The notes: a model not told the origin generated them from the letters alone. A DNA stretch of 64,000 nucleotides from Pseudarthrobacter sp. NIBRBAC000502772 (GCF_006517235.1 NZ_CP041188.1:2170001-2234000); one strand, 5' to 3'. Shown: positions 17,671 through 26,227, counted from the stretch's first letter. A program made the numbers and translations.

Positions 17671-18485
17671 GAAGTCTCCGTGGTGTGAGGTGTGGCCGCG
17701 GTTCGGGCTGACGGTGCAGTGCTGGGTGCATGGGCAAGGAAGAAGGCGCTGGAACGGGCAAAAATCTCGGGCGCATCAACATCCAGGGTGGCCACGTGAC
17801 CGCTGTTGTGCAGGTCCACTACCTCAACCAGCCGTGGGCCCAAACGCTGCCGTAACATCAGGAGTGAGGTGGCCGGCACCACGACGTCCGACTGGGACTT
17901 GAATACCTGCACCGGGGCGGTGACCTGGTGCAGCCCGCGGGTGGCTGTGCCGAAAAGCTTCTTGAGCTCGTGCACGGCTGCCAACGGAGTCCGTGAGTAG
18001 TCGCCGTCATTGGTGACGTCCGCCGTCGGCTGTTCCTCCTGAATGGGCTGCGTGGTGCGCTGGAAGTACTTGAGAACTCCGATGACCCGCACGCGGCGGT
18101 CGTAGAAGCTGAGGCCGGGATTCACCAAGGAGACGCCAGCCACGGGATGCCTGGCGGCAGTCAGGAGCGCAATGGCGCCGCCCATCGAGAGGCCGGCCAC
18201 AAAACACTTCTCTGTCCGGGCGCTCAGCTGCAGGTACGCCGATTCGAAAGTCCCGTACCAGTCACGCCAGTCCGAGCGGGCGAGCTGCCGCCAATCCGTA
18301 CCATGGCCGGGCAGGAGCGGCACCGACACGGCGAATCCTTGGGCGGCGAGGTTCTCTGCCCAGGGCAGGATGCTGAGCGGGCTGCCGGTGAAGCCATGGC
18401 AGATGGCAATCCCGGTAGTGGCATTGGGTCCGTGGCCGGGGTAGCTGAAAGCGGCAGGCCGGGGCGCGATGCTGCTTTCTGTCAT
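17667..18485 (-). CDS. Alpha/beta hydrolase (carboxylesterase/monoacylglycerol-lipase type), copy 1
   Basis: 272 residues, first gene of the hydrolase pair. Motifs: CHGFTGSPLSI, LLPGHGT, GLSMGG with Ser100, Asp200 in SQSDVVV, His230 in SGHVATLD. It probably cleaves short- or medium-chain acyl esters in the cytoplasm; the true substrate is unknown. Divergent from a PlsC acyltransferase gene 111 bases away, which hints at lipid turnover. The hexamer CACGAT lies six bases before the ATG, a weak version of the leaderless arrangement seen elsewhere here. Confidence 0.88.
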   Translation of the reverse strand: MTESSIAPRPAAFSYPGHGPNATTGIAICHGFTGSPLSILPWAENLAAQGFAVSVPLLPGHGTDWRQLARSDWRDWYGTFESAYLQLSARTEKCFVAGLSMGGAIALLTAARHPVAGVSLVNPGLSFYDRRVRVIGVLKYFQRTTQPIQEEQPTADVTNDGDYSRTPLAAVHELKKLFGTATRGLHQVTAPVQVFKSQSDVVVPATSLLMLRQRLGPRLVEVVDLHNSGHVATLDVDAPEIFARSSAFFLAHAPSTAPSARTAATPHTTETS

Positions 18486-18596
18486 AACACCATCGTGTCA
18501 TTGTTCTCGACAAATCTCACTAGAGTAGGGTTGCACTGGAGTGCCCGCCCGGCCCGACGAAGGGCTGGCCGGCCGGCTTCCGGAGAGGTTCGTCAC

Positions 18597-19376
18597 GTGT
18601 TCTATTGGGTCATGAAGAGGATCTTCCTGGGGCCGGTGCTGCGGCTTCTTTTCCGCCCCTGGGTCAAGGGCCTGGACAATGTTCCGGCGCAGGGCGCGGC
18701 AATTATCGCCTCAAACCATCTGTCATTCTCCGACTCCATCTTTATGCCGCTGATGGTCCGCAGGCCGGTTGTTTTCCTGGCCAAGTCCGAGTACTTCACC
18801 GGCACCGGCGTCAAAGGCAGGCTGACGGCCATGTTCTTCAGGCTCACCAACCAGCTGCCCATGGACAGGTCCGGGGGCGCGGCATCGGCTGTTTCGCTCA
18901 ACGCCGGCATGGATGTCCTGACAAGCGGAGGACTGCTGGGCATCTACCCTGAAGGGACCCGCAGCCCCGACGCTCGCCTCTACCGGGGCAAAGTGGGCGT
19001 CGCCAGGCTGGCCCTGCAGGCTGGTGTGCCCGTGATTCCCGTGGCCATGATCGGCACGGACAAGGTTCAGCCCATCGGCAAGCGGATGCCGAACATCCGG
19101 CGCATCGGCATGATTTTCGGTGCGCCCTTGGATTTTAGCCAGTACGCAGACCAGGCGGAGGACCGGCTGGTCCAGCGCAAGGTCACCGACGAAATCATGT
19201 TCGAGCTGATGCGGCTCTCCGGCCAGGAGTACGTGGACGAGTACGCTGCCGTGGTGAAGCTCCGCCTTACGGGCGCAGCAGCCACAGAGGCTGGGGGCGC
19301 CACCGCGAAACGCGCCGATCCTGACGGCGGTGCTGAGGGCAGTGATGCCGATGGTAAGGACCCGGCAGCGGGCTGA
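18597..19376 (+). CDS. 1-acyl-glycerol-3-phosphate acyltransferase (PlsC-like), second copy
   Basis: 259 residues. Motif I NHLSFSD (His41-x4-Asp46), FLAKSEYF block, PMDRSG and motif III PEGTRSPD are present; the C-terminus carries a low-complexity Ala/Gly/Asp tail. The enzyme would acylate lysophosphatidate to phosphatidate at the membrane. The frame is open for 450 bases upstream, over the hydrolase gene; GTG 18597 is chosen because GGAGAGG lies eight bases before it and the protein then begins like other PlsC proteins. It lies 71 bases upstream of aroG. Confidence 0.88.
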   Translation: MFYWVMKRIFLGPVLRLLFRPWVKGLDNVPAQGAAIIASNHLSFSDSIFMPLMVRRPVVFLAKSEYFTGTGVKGRLTAMFFRLTNQLPMDRSGGAASAVSLNAGMDVLTSGGLLGIYPEGTRSPDARLYRGKVGVARLALQAGVPVIPVAMIGTDKVQPIGKRMPNIRRIGMIFGAPLDFSQYADQAEDRLVQRKVTDEIMFELMRLSGQEYVDEYAAVVKLRLTGAAATEAGGATAKRADPDGGAEGSDADGKDPAAG

Positions 19377-19435
19377 CTGTGACGCCGCTCTCGGTACGCG
19401 TGACGGTCAGGTGTCCTGAAGCCAGCCGCGCACAT

Positions 19436-19441
19436 TAGTCT
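19436..19441 (+). promoter_or_regulatory. -10 element TAGTCT, probable leaderless aroG mRNA
   Basis: TAGTCT, then six bases, then the GTG start at 19448. No ribosome-binding sequence lies upstream. Confidence 0.5.
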
Positions 19442-19447
19442 TAGATA

Positions 19448-20839
19448 GTGACTGAGCTATCTGCAAAACCTGCCTTTTCGCTGTCCAGCACCGCCCAGAG
19501 CGGAGCAGCCAATTATCCTGGCCTCGATGATTGGCGTGACCTTCCCGTATCCCAGCAGCCCAGCTGGCAGGACAAGGACGTTTTCGACGCGTCTGTCGGG
19601 GAGCTTTCCGTTCTCCCGCCGCTGGTTTTCGCCGGCGAAGTGGACGTACTCCGGGAACGGCTGGCGGCTGCAGCAGAGGGCAAAGCCTTCCTGCTGCAAG
19701 GTGGCGACTGTGCTGAGACCTTCGAAGCCGCAACGGCGGATAAGATCAGCGCCCGGGTCAAGACCATTCTCCAGATGGCAGTGGTGCTCACCTATGGCGC
19801 AGCGATGCCGGTCATCAAGATGGGCCGGATGGCCGGCCAGTTCGCCAAGCCCCGCTCTTCCAACGACGAGACCCGCGACGGCGTGACCCTCCCGGCGTAC
19901 CGCGGCGACATTGTCAACGGCTACGAGTTCACTCCCGAGTCCCGTGGCCATGACGCCGCCCGGATGCTCAAGGCCTACCACACGTCCGCCTCCACCCTGA
20001 ACCTCATCAGGGCCTTCACGCAGGGCGGCTTCGCGGACCTGCGCTCCGTGCACCAGTGGAACAAGGGCTTCACTGAAAACCCGGCGCACGCCCGCTACGA
20101 ATCCCTGGCCCGTGACATCGACCGCGCCATCAAGTTCATGGCGTCCTGCGGCGCTGATTTCGAAGCACTCAAGCGGGTGGAATTCTTCGCCAGCCACGAG
20201 GCCCTGCTGCTGGACTACGAGCGCGCACTGACCCGCATCGATTCGCGGACCGGTTTCCCGTATGACACGTCGGCGCATTTCCTGTGGATCGGGGAGCGTA
20301 CGCGCGAGCTTGACCACGCGCACGTGGACTTCCTCTCACGCGTCCGGAACCCCATCGGTGTGAAGCTGGGCCCGTCGACAACCGGCGACGACGCCCTCCG
20401 CCTCATCGACAAGCTGGATCCCGAGCGGGAGCCGGGCAGGCTGACGTTCATCACGCGTATGGGCGCGGGCAATATCCGCGAGAAGCTTCCCGCCATTGTG
20501 GAGAAGGTGACCGCCTCCGGCGCCAAGGTTCTCTGGGTCACCGATCCGATGCACGGCAACACCGTTACCTCGCCCAACGGCTACAAGACCCGGAACTTCG
20601 ACGACGTCATTGACGAAGTACGTGGGTTCTTCGAAGTCCACCATGCTTTGGGCACGGTTCCCGGTGGCCTCCACGTCGAGATGACCGGCGACGACGTCGC
20701 CGAATGTCTGGGCGGTGCCGATCCGGTGGACCAGGAAGCGTTCCTCGACAAGTACGAGTCGGTCTGCGATCCGCGCCTGAACCACATGCAGTCCCTGGAA
20801 ATGGCGTTCCTGGTGGCCGGAGCACTGGCCAAGCACTGA
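19448..20839 (+). CDS. aroG: 3-deoxy-7-phosphoheptulonate synthase, class II
   Basis: 463 residues, the plant/actinobacterial (type II) DAHP synthase that joins phosphoenolpyruvate and erythrose 4-phosphate, the first step of the shikimate pathway. Seen: GGDCAETFEA, KMGRMAGQFAKPRS, HFLWIGERTRELD, GVKLGPSTT, RMGAGNIREKLP and WVTDPMHGNT, which supply the metal-binding Cys, His, Glu and Asp and the phosphate-binding residues. GTG start with a -10 hexamer six bases away. Adjacent to the PASTA kinase as in the Rv2176-Rv2178c region. Allosteric sites for aromatic amino acids cannot be judged by eye. Confidence 0.95.
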   Translation: MTELSAKPAFSLSSTAQSGAANYPGLDDWRDLPVSQQPSWQDKDVFDASVGELSVLPPLVFAGEVDVLRERLAAAAEGKAFLLQGGDCAETFEAATADKISARVKTILQMAVVLTYGAAMPVIKMGRMAGQFAKPRSSNDETRDGVTLPAYRGDIVNGYEFTPESRGHDAARMLKAYHTSASTLNLIRAFTQGGFADLRSVHQWNKGFTENPAHARYESLARDIDRAIKFMASCGADFEALKRVEFFASHEALLLDYERALTRIDSRTGFPYDTSAHFLWIGERTRELDHAHVDFLSRVRNPIGVKLGPSTTGDDALRLIDKLDPEREPGRLTFITRMGAGNIREKLPAIVEKVTASGAKVLWVTDPMHGNTVTSPNGYKTRNFDDVIDEVRGFFEVHHALGTVPGGLHVEMTGDDVAECLGGADPVDQEAFLDKYESVCDPRLNHMQSLEMAFLVAGALAKH

Positions 20840-20891
20840 CCGCTCGACGCGGAGTCGGACTTCCGCGGGGTGTGGCCGGCCAGTCCGCCGG

Positions 20892-22955
20892 CTACACCAC
20901 CGTGAGGGTAACGACGGAGCCTTCAGGCACCTTCTTCTTCACCGGGTCCTGATCCCGTACCGTGCCGAAGAAGCCGCCGAGGATATTGTTCACGCGTACC
21001 TCGAAGCCCAGGGCGCGCAGCGCTTCTTCGGCTTCCTTGGCTTGTTTCCCGATGAAACTGGGGACTTCAACGAGCTTGGGTCCGTCTGAAATGGTCAGCG
21101 TCACCGTGCCGCCCTTGGTCAGAGTGCCGGTCGCAGGCGACTGCACGGCAACCGACCCCTTGGGCACGTGCCTGTCGTTGACTTTGTCCTTCGCGACATC
21201 GGCCTTGAGCCCGGCCGACTCGATGGTTTTGACGGCGGCGTCCTCCGCCAGCCCGACGACTGACGGAACGGGGATCGGCTGCGGGCCCTTGGAGACGGAC
21301 AGGGCTACCGGAGTGCCATGGCGAGCTGGGGTTCCTGCGGCGGGATCCTGGGCCAATACAACGCCGGCTGCAACGGCGTCATCAAATTGTTCAGTGACGG
21401 TACCTAGCGCCATTTCGGCCTGGTTCAGTGCATTTTTCGCATCGTCAAGTGTTCCGCCGGTCAGTTTCGGGAGTTCGAACAGTTGCGGCCCCTTGGAAAC
21501 AAATAGGGACACGAGCTGGAACTTCCTGGTCTCTGTGCCGGCAGTCGGGTCGGAGCCCACAACGAGGCCGGACGGAACGTCGTCGTCAAAGACATCGCTG
21601 GTACGCGACTGGAACCCCGCCTCGCTCAGCAGTTGCTGGGCCTGGGCCACCGACTTGTTGGCGACCGCCGGAATGGTGCCCGGCGACCCGGGGCCCATGC
21701 CGAAGAACCAGCCGGCTCCTGTGGCAAGCAACGCGATGATGACCAGGACCACCACCCAGAGGGCGCCGCGGCGCCGCGGGTTCCCCTCCCGCAGGCTCCG
21801 GACCGGGGTCGCCGCAGCCCTGGACCTTGCCTTCTCGTCCTCCCTGTCGAGCTTGCGGCGGGCGCGTTTGCTGAGGGGGATCGCTGCCGGGACGGCGTCT
21901 TGAGCATCTGGCCTGTAGTGCGCTTCCGGCCGGAACTGTTCGCCTGGCCGGTAGTCGGCGTCGGGCGGATACAGGGCATGCGGAGGGTGCTGTGGCTGCG
22001 GCCGGGAGAAGGACGACATCACGGCGGTGGGGTTGTTGGTGCGGGCGATGATCTCGGTCTGGTTCTGCTGGCCTTCCTGGGTCGCAGCAGGCGGCCTGAG
22101 GTCCAGTTCGGCATCCGTGAGGTTGGTCCGGATGTGGCGGAGTTCCTGCAGCAGGGCGTTGCCGTCCACCGGGCGGTTCTCGGGATCGTTTGCGGTGCAC
22201 CACTGGACGAGTTCATCCACCTCGGCGGCGAGGCCTGGCACCAAGGCCGACGGCGGACCGACCGTTTCATTCACGTGCTTGTACGCAACCTGGATGGGGA
22301 CCTCGCCGTCGTACGGCTGCTGGCCGGTCAGCATCTCATAGAGCATGATGCCCACCGAATAGATATCACTCCGGGTGTCAGCCTGCTTTCCCAGCACAAG
22401 CTCGGGGGAGAGGTAACCCACCGTACCGATCAGCGTCCCGGTACTAGTTGACGTCGTCACTGCCCGGGCCAGTCCAAAGTCGCCGATCTTGATCCGGCCG
22501 TCGTCGGCAATCAGAACGTTCTCCGGTTTCACATCCCGGTGGATCAGCCCCGCGGCATGGGCCGCGCCGAGGCCCTGCACTACCGGATCAATCAGGGCAA
22601 GGGCCAGGCGGGGAGGCAGCGCACCTTTGGATCTGATGACGTCCCGGAGGGTGTGACCCTTGATGTGTTCCATGACCAGATAAGCCGTCTGGCCGTCGTT
22701 ACCCTGGTCCAGGACCCCCACCACATGGGCGTGGGACAGCTTCGCGGCGGCTTTCGCCTCGCGGCCCAGCCGGTCCAGGAACGTCTCGTCGGTGGCGAGG
22801 TGGGGATGGAGGACCTTCAGGGCAACATCGCGTTCCAGCCGAAGGTCCGTTGCCAGGTATACGGTGGACATGCCGCCGCGCGCGAGTTTGGAGCGGACGG
22901 CGTAGCGGTTGTCCACCAGCGTTCCAACGAGACGGTCTGACACTTGTTCCTGCAC
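20892..22955 (-). CDS. pknL: Ser/Thr protein kinase with PASTA domains (PknL/Stk1-like)
   Basis: 687 residues. N-terminal kinase: glycine loop LARGGMSTVY, ATP Lys47, HRDVKPEN with catalytic Asp141, DFG at 159-161, GTVGYLSPE activation end. Then a Pro/Gln-rich juxtamembrane region, one transmembrane helix near residue 405, and four extracellular PASTA repeats ending in VTLTVV. Such kinases sense peptidoglycan or lipid II and phosphorylate division and metabolic proteins. Neighbours aroG and an Rv2175c-like gene match the M. tuberculosis pknL locus, although PknL there lacks PASTA repeats; PknB/Stk1 is the other possible name. GTG start with TAGGAT six bases upstream suggests a leaderless mRNA. 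Confidence 0.9.
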   Translation of the reverse strand: MQEQVSDRLVGTLVDNRYAVRSKLARGGMSTVYLATDLRLERDVALKVLHPHLATDETFLDRLGREAKAAAKLSHAHVVGVLDQGNDGQTAYLVMEHIKGHTLRDVIRSKGALPPRLALALIDPVVQGLGAAHAAGLIHRDVKPENVLIADDGRIKIGDFGLARAVTTSTSTGTLIGTVGYLSPELVLGKQADTRSDIYSVGIMLYEMLTGQQPYDGEVPIQVAYKHVNETVGPPSALVPGLAAEVDELVQWCTANDPENRPVDGNALLQELRHIRTNLTDAELDLRPPAATQEGQQNQTEIIARTNNPTAVMSSFSRPQPQHPPHALYPPDADYRPGEQFRPEAHYRPDAQDAVPAAIPLSKRARRKLDREDEKARSRAAATPVRSLREGNPRRRGALWVVVLVIIALLATGAGWFFGMGPGSPGTIPAVANKSVAQAQQLLSEAGFQSRTSDVFDDDVPSGLVVGSDPTAGTETRKFQLVSLFVSKGPQLFELPKLTGGTLDDAKNALNQAEMALGTVTEQFDDAVAAGVVLAQDPAAGTPARHGTPVALSVSKGPQPIPVPSVVGLAEDAAVKTIESAGLKADVAKDKVNDRHVPKGSVAVQSPATGTLTKGGTVTLTISDGPKLVEVPSFIGKQAKEAEEALRALGFEVRVNNILGGFFGTVRDQDPVKKKVPEGSVVTLTVV

Positions 22956-22961
22956 CCTACG

Positions 22962-22967
22962 ATCCTA
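22962..22967 (-). promoter_or_regulatory. -10 element TAGGAT, probable leaderless kinase mRNA
   Basis: On the minus strand TAGGAT is followed by six bases and the GTG at 22955. Confidence 0.5.
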
Positions 22968-22978
22968 ATCCCGCATGG

Positions 22979-23013
22979 AAAAGGGTCCGAACCGACGTGC
23001 GGTCCGGACCCTT
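22979..23013 (-). terminator. Terminator of the LysM transglycosylase gene
   Basis: Arms AAGGGTCCG/CGGACCCTT (22981-22989 with 23005-23013) with a TTTT run on the minus strand. It ends the upstream minus-strand gene before the kinase promoter. Confidence 0.8.
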
Positions 23014-23068
23014 ATCGTTACCCCGTTGGGCCGGCTTCAGCAAGCCCGGGGAATCATGGCGCGGCGGC

Positions 23069-24478
23069 TTAGCCGAAGTTCTTCTGGTGCGCCTTGATGG
23101 CAGCTACGTAGGTCTTGGTGTCGTCGTACATGCCGTATTTGCTGACAGAGTACTGGCCCTGGTAGTACCCCGCAATTGCTGTGTCGAGGTCCTTGCTGGT
23201 GGCGATAAGCCGCTTGATGATCGCCACGCCGGCCGTCGCGTTGTCGTAGGGGTCCAGCAGGTTGAGCTTCCGCCCTACGAGGTCTGAGGCCCACTGCCCG
23301 GAGGACGGGATGACCTGCATGGTGCCGATCGCGTTGGCAGGTGAAACCGCACGCTGGTTAAAGCCGGACTCCTGGTGCGCGAAGGCCAGGGCCAGGGTGG
23401 GGTCCACTCCCATCTGGCGTGCCGTGTCGGCCACAATTGCGCGCATCTCGGCCCGGGACGGTACGGGAGAGGCGTTCAGCAAGGCCTTGTTCTCGTTGGC
23501 AGAGCTCACAACGGCAGCGGGGTACGTGAAACCCAGGAAGGAGCTCGGCACCAGCGGGGCGGCGGGGGCCGCCGGGGCGGCCGGGGTGGAGGAAGCGGGC
23601 TGAAGGGAGGCGCCGGGAATGACCAGCTTGTTGCCGGGGTAGATGACAGTGGTCATGCTCAGCTGGTTGGCCGCCAGAATGTCCGAGAGCTTGACGCCGT
23701 GCCGGGAGGCGATCGCTGACAGGGTGTCGCCGGCCTTGATCGTGTACGAACCGCCGGGAGCTGGCGCAGCAGGAGCAGGCGCAGGAGCAGGCGCGGGAGC
23801 GGGCGCTGCGGGAGCGGAAGTAGGCTGCACGGCCGAAGCCGGCGCAGCCGGGGCCGCGGGAGCACCTGCGCCGACCTTGATCTTCTGGCCGGGGTAGATG
23901 ATGGAGCGCATGTTCAGGCCGTTCCAGTTGAAAACGTCCGAGAGGCTGACACTGTGCCGGGCTGCGATGGCGCCGAGCGTATCGCCGGACTTTACGGTGT
24001 AGCTGCCTCCGGCATTGGCCGGAGCGGCCGCGGCAGGGGCCGCAGGAGCCGGGGCGGGGGCGGAACCCGTGCCCGACAGCTTGATCTTCTGGCCGGGGTA
24101 GATGATGGTGTTCGGCTGGAGGTTGTTGAGCTTAAGGACCTCGTACGTGTCCAGACCGAATTTGCCGGCGATTCCGCTGATGGTGTCGCCCCGGGCAACG
24201 GTGTATTCCGCGGGAGCCGCCGGCTGCATGGGCTGGAAGGCGGCCGGAATAGTAGTGGAAACCGAGGCCGCCGGGATCAGGGCAGCCTTAGGTTCGGCTG
24301 CCTGGGCCTTCATCGCAGCGGCAAGGGTTGCCGGAATAGCGCGGGCAGGGGCCTCTGCGGCAGCAGGCTGGGCGAGGGCCAACGACGACAGGACAACCGC
24401 AGGAAGCGCTGCTGTGGTGACAGCAATCATGGGCAGGCTCTGCCTGGAGGGCTGCTTTGGCGAGCGGGACGTCGTCAT
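23069..24478 (-). CDS. Secreted LysM-domain lytic transglycosylase
   Basis: 469 residues. A signal peptide with an AQPAAAE cleavage region ends near residue 40. Three LysM peptidoglycan-binding domains follow, each with YTV/YTI-x2-GDT and IIYPG or VIYPG, separated by long Ala/Pro linkers. A C-terminal SLT-type domain has the catalytic Glu in HQESGFNQ, then GTMQV and the GYYQG segment. It would bind and cleave peptidoglycan glycan strands outside the cell. ATG 24478 is preceded by AGAGGA; a TTG seven codons upstream is less likely. Its upstream region (24519-24581) contains an unusual 9-bp repeat array. Confidence 0.9.
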   Translation of the reverse strand: MTTSRSPKQPSRQSLPMIAVTTAALPAVVLSSLALAQPAAAEAPARAIPATLAAAMKAQAAEPKAALIPAASVSTTIPAAFQPMQPAAPAEYTVARGDTISGIAGKFGLDTYEVLKLNNLQPNTIIYPGQKIKLSGTGSAPAPAPAAPAAAAPANAGGSYTVKSGDTLGAIAARHSVSLSDVFNWNGLNMRSIIYPGQKIKVGAGAPAAPAAPASAVQPTSAPAAPAPAPAPAPAPAAPAPGGSYTIKAGDTLSAIASRHGVKLSDILAANQLSMTTVIYPGNKLVIPGASLQPASSTPAAPAAPAAPLVPSSFLGFTYPAAVVSSANENKALLNASPVPSRAEMRAIVADTARQMGVDPTLALAFAHQESGFNQRAVSPANAIGTMQVIPSSGQWASDLVGRKLNLLDPYDNATAGVAIIKRLIATSKDLDTAIAGYYQGQYSVSKYGMYDDTKTYVAAIKAHQKNFG

Positions 24479-24518
24479 GGAAAGAATCCTCTTCTTCAAC
24501 TGCCGGGGGCCGAAAATG

Positions 24519-24581
24519 CGATGTGACTATTGATACTAGTGTTACTTAAGTTATTGATGTTTCAAATGTGATCTATGTGAA
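24519..24581 (-). repeat. Seven degenerate 9-bp units upstream of the LysM transglycosylase
   Basis: Read on the minus strand the 63 bases divide into seven consecutive 9-mers: TTCACATAG, ATCACATTT, GAAACATCA, ATAACTTAA, GTAACACTA, GTATCAATA, GTCACATCG. C at position 5 is invariant; T at 2, A at 4 and A at 6 occur in six of seven. The tract is AT-rich in a GC-rich genome and lies about 40-100 bases before the start codon. TAGTAT inside it could be a -10 hexamer. Confidence 0.6.
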
Positions 24582-24718
24582 TCTCTCACGAAAGTTCGCA
24601 TAGCACAAGAATTCGGCCCCACGCAGAATAAAGAGTTTTATGGAGTGTCGCGTGATTCGCGGCAATGGCGGCCAATCCCGACTAGGCGGCAGGGCTCCGG
24701 CCGTGGCAACCTTGATCC

Positions 24719-25072
24719 GTGAGTAACGTAGAAAGCCTTGTGGGCGAGTGGCTGCCCCTGCCGGATGTCGCGCAGTTGTTGGACGTTTCGATTACGAGAG
24801 TCCATGGCCTTATTGATGAACGCGCTTTGGCGGCCCTGCGGGTCGGGGAGCGCCGGATACGCTCAGTTCCGGCCGCGTTTATCCTGGACGGCCAGGTTGT
24901 CGACAGTCTCAAAGGGACCATTGTGGTCCTGGCGGACGCCGGCTATTCCGACGAAGATCTCATCGTCTGGCTGTTTACCCCCGACGAGTCGCTCCGCGGC
25001 CGGCCGATTGATGCATTGCGGGAAGGCCGCAAGACGGAAATCAGGCGCCGGGCCCAGACCCTGGCCTGGTAA
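24719..25072 (+). CDS. Rv2175c-like DNA-binding protein
   Basis: 117 residues with an N-terminal winged helix-turn-helix (WLPLPDVAQLLDVSITRVHGLI, then GERRIRSVPA) and a C-terminal domain containing DSLKGTIVVLADAGYSDEDLI. It matches the Rv2175c family; in M. tuberculosis that protein binds DNA and is a substrate of the kinase PknL encoded beside it. The PASTA kinase here lies 1.8 kb away on the other strand, with the transglycosylase gene between. GTG start; no good ribosome site, and only a weak -10-like CAACCT six bases before it. Target DNA is unknown. Confidence 0.88.
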   Translation: MSNVESLVGEWLPLPDVAQLLDVSITRVHGLIDERALAALRVGERRIRSVPAAFILDGQVVDSLKGTIVVLADAGYSDEDLIVWLFTPDESLRGRPIDALREGRKTEIRRRAQTLAW

Positions 25073-25082
25073 GCAGCACCAA

Positions 25083-25104
25083 GGGCCCGGACGACGCCGG
25101 GCCC
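25083..25104. terminator. GC-rich hairpin between convergent genes
   Basis: GGGCCCGG, six-base loop, CCGGGCCC, without a T-run. It lies between the Rv2175c-like gene and the polyprenyl synthase; probably an I-shaped bidirectional terminator. Confidence 0.5.
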
Positions 25105-25132
25105 GCGGACGTGGCCAAGACTGGCGCCAACG

Positions 25133-26227
25133 TCAGGATGCGCGGCTGACCGTCGCTTCCGCCAGCTTCCGCAGGGCAGTCTTGGGCAGTTCTTCCAGCG
25201 GCAGCTGTTCCAGTGCGTCGTACGCCGCGGCGCCAAATTCGTTGATCAGCACTTCAGTGGCCTGAAGCGCCCCCGACTCTTCGATGATCCGGCGGATCTC
25301 GGCCACATCGGCGTCCCCCAGGTCAGGGCTGCCCAGCTTCGCATCGATAAACGCCGATTCTGCCGTTGATGCCTGGCCCAGCGCGAGGGCAATGAGTACG
25401 GTCCGCTTGCCTTCGCGGAGATCGTCACCTGCAGGCTTGCCCGTGGTGACAGGGTCCCCAAAGACGCCCAGGACGTCGTCGCGCAGTTGGAACGCCTCGC
25501 CCAGCGGCAACGCGAAGGCCGAGTAGCCCCGGAGCAACTCGTCCGGAGCGTCCGCCAAGGCGCCGCCAAGCGCCAGCGGGTGCTCAGTGGAATATTTGGC
25601 GGACTTGAACCTGATGATGGACTGTGCCCGTGTCACTGCTCCGGCCCGGTCCCGGACAGGACCGGCCACTTCCTCCAGGATGTCAAGATACTGCCCCGCC
25701 ATCACCTCGGCACGCATGAGGTTGAAGATCAGCCGTGCCCGGCTGCCTGCAGCCGCCTGTGCGCCGATGTCCGTGAAGGCCTCCTCGCTGAACGAGAGGC
25801 AAAGATCCCCGGTGAGGATCGCGGCTGCCTGCCCAAACCGCTCGCTGTCCAGAGCCCAGCCCTGTGCGTGGTGCAGCTGGCTGAAGCGGCGATGCACGCT
25901 GGGGCCGCCCCGCCGCGTGTCCGAGCGGTCAATGATGTCGTCATGGATCAGGGCAGCTGCCTGGAAAAGCTCCAGGGCCGATCCCGCCGTCACGATTTCC
26001 TGGGCCGCCGGCTCACCGCCCGCGCCGCGCCATCCCCAGTAGCACATTAGTGCACGGAGCCTTTTGCCGCCGGTCACCAGGTTGGAAATGGAACCCACAA
26101 TGGGATCGATATCGGGTGATATGGCGGCCATCAGGGATTGCCGCGTAGTGAGGAAGTCCGTCAGCTCACCGGCAACGGCGGCGACGAATGCAGTCTGCTC
26201 AATCCTTAGCTGCTCCGAAACGCTCAC
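25133..26227 (-). CDS. Polyprenyl (geranylgeranyl/farnesyl) diphosphate synthase
   Basis: 364 residues of the all-trans prenyltransferase fold. First Asp-rich motif ALIHDDIIDRSDTRRGG and second FQLRDDVLGVFGD are both intact, as are GGKRLRALMCYW and the chain-length region before the first motif. It condenses isopentenyl diphosphate with allylic diphosphates to a C15-C20+ product used for carotenoids, quinones or cell-wall lipid carriers; chain length cannot be fixed by eye. GTG 26227 overlaps the lipoprotein stop (GTGA). An idsA-type gene also lies near pknL/Rv2175c in mycobacteria, so linkage is conserved. Confidence 0.9.
   Translation of the reverse strand: MSVSEQLRIEQTAFVAAVAGELTDFLTTRQSLMAAISPDIDPIVGSISNLVTGGKRLRALMCYWGWRGAGGEPAAQEIVTAGSALELFQAAALIHDDIIDRSDTRRGGPSVHRRFSQLHHAQGWALDSERFGQAAAILTGDLCLSFSEEAFTDIGAQAAAGSRARLIFNLMRAEVMAGQYLDILEEVAGPVRDRAGAVTRAQSIIRFKSAKYSTEHPLALGGALADAPDELLRGYSAFALPLGEAFQLRDDVLGVFGDPVTTGKPAGDDLREGKRTVLIALALGQASTAESAFIDAKLGSPDLGDADVAEIRRIIEESGALQATEVLINEFGAAAYDALEQLPLEELPKTALRKLAEATVSRAS

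Noticed and set aside
18147..18596. 150-codon N-terminal extension of the second PlsC
   Set aside because: Overlaps the oppositely oriented hydrolase and lacks a ribosome site; GTG 18597 has one.
23750..24080. Possible repeat element in the Ala/Pro-rich codons of the LysM gene
   Set aside because: Short GC-rich repeats here encode inter-domain linkers and the repeated LysM domains; not a mobile or CRISPR-type repeat.
24500..24718. Possible c-di-AMP (ydaO-type) riboswitch before the LysM transglycosylase
   Set aside because: Such riboswitches often precede wall hydrolases in actinobacteria, but I could not find the conserved helices and the region is dominated by the 9-bp array.
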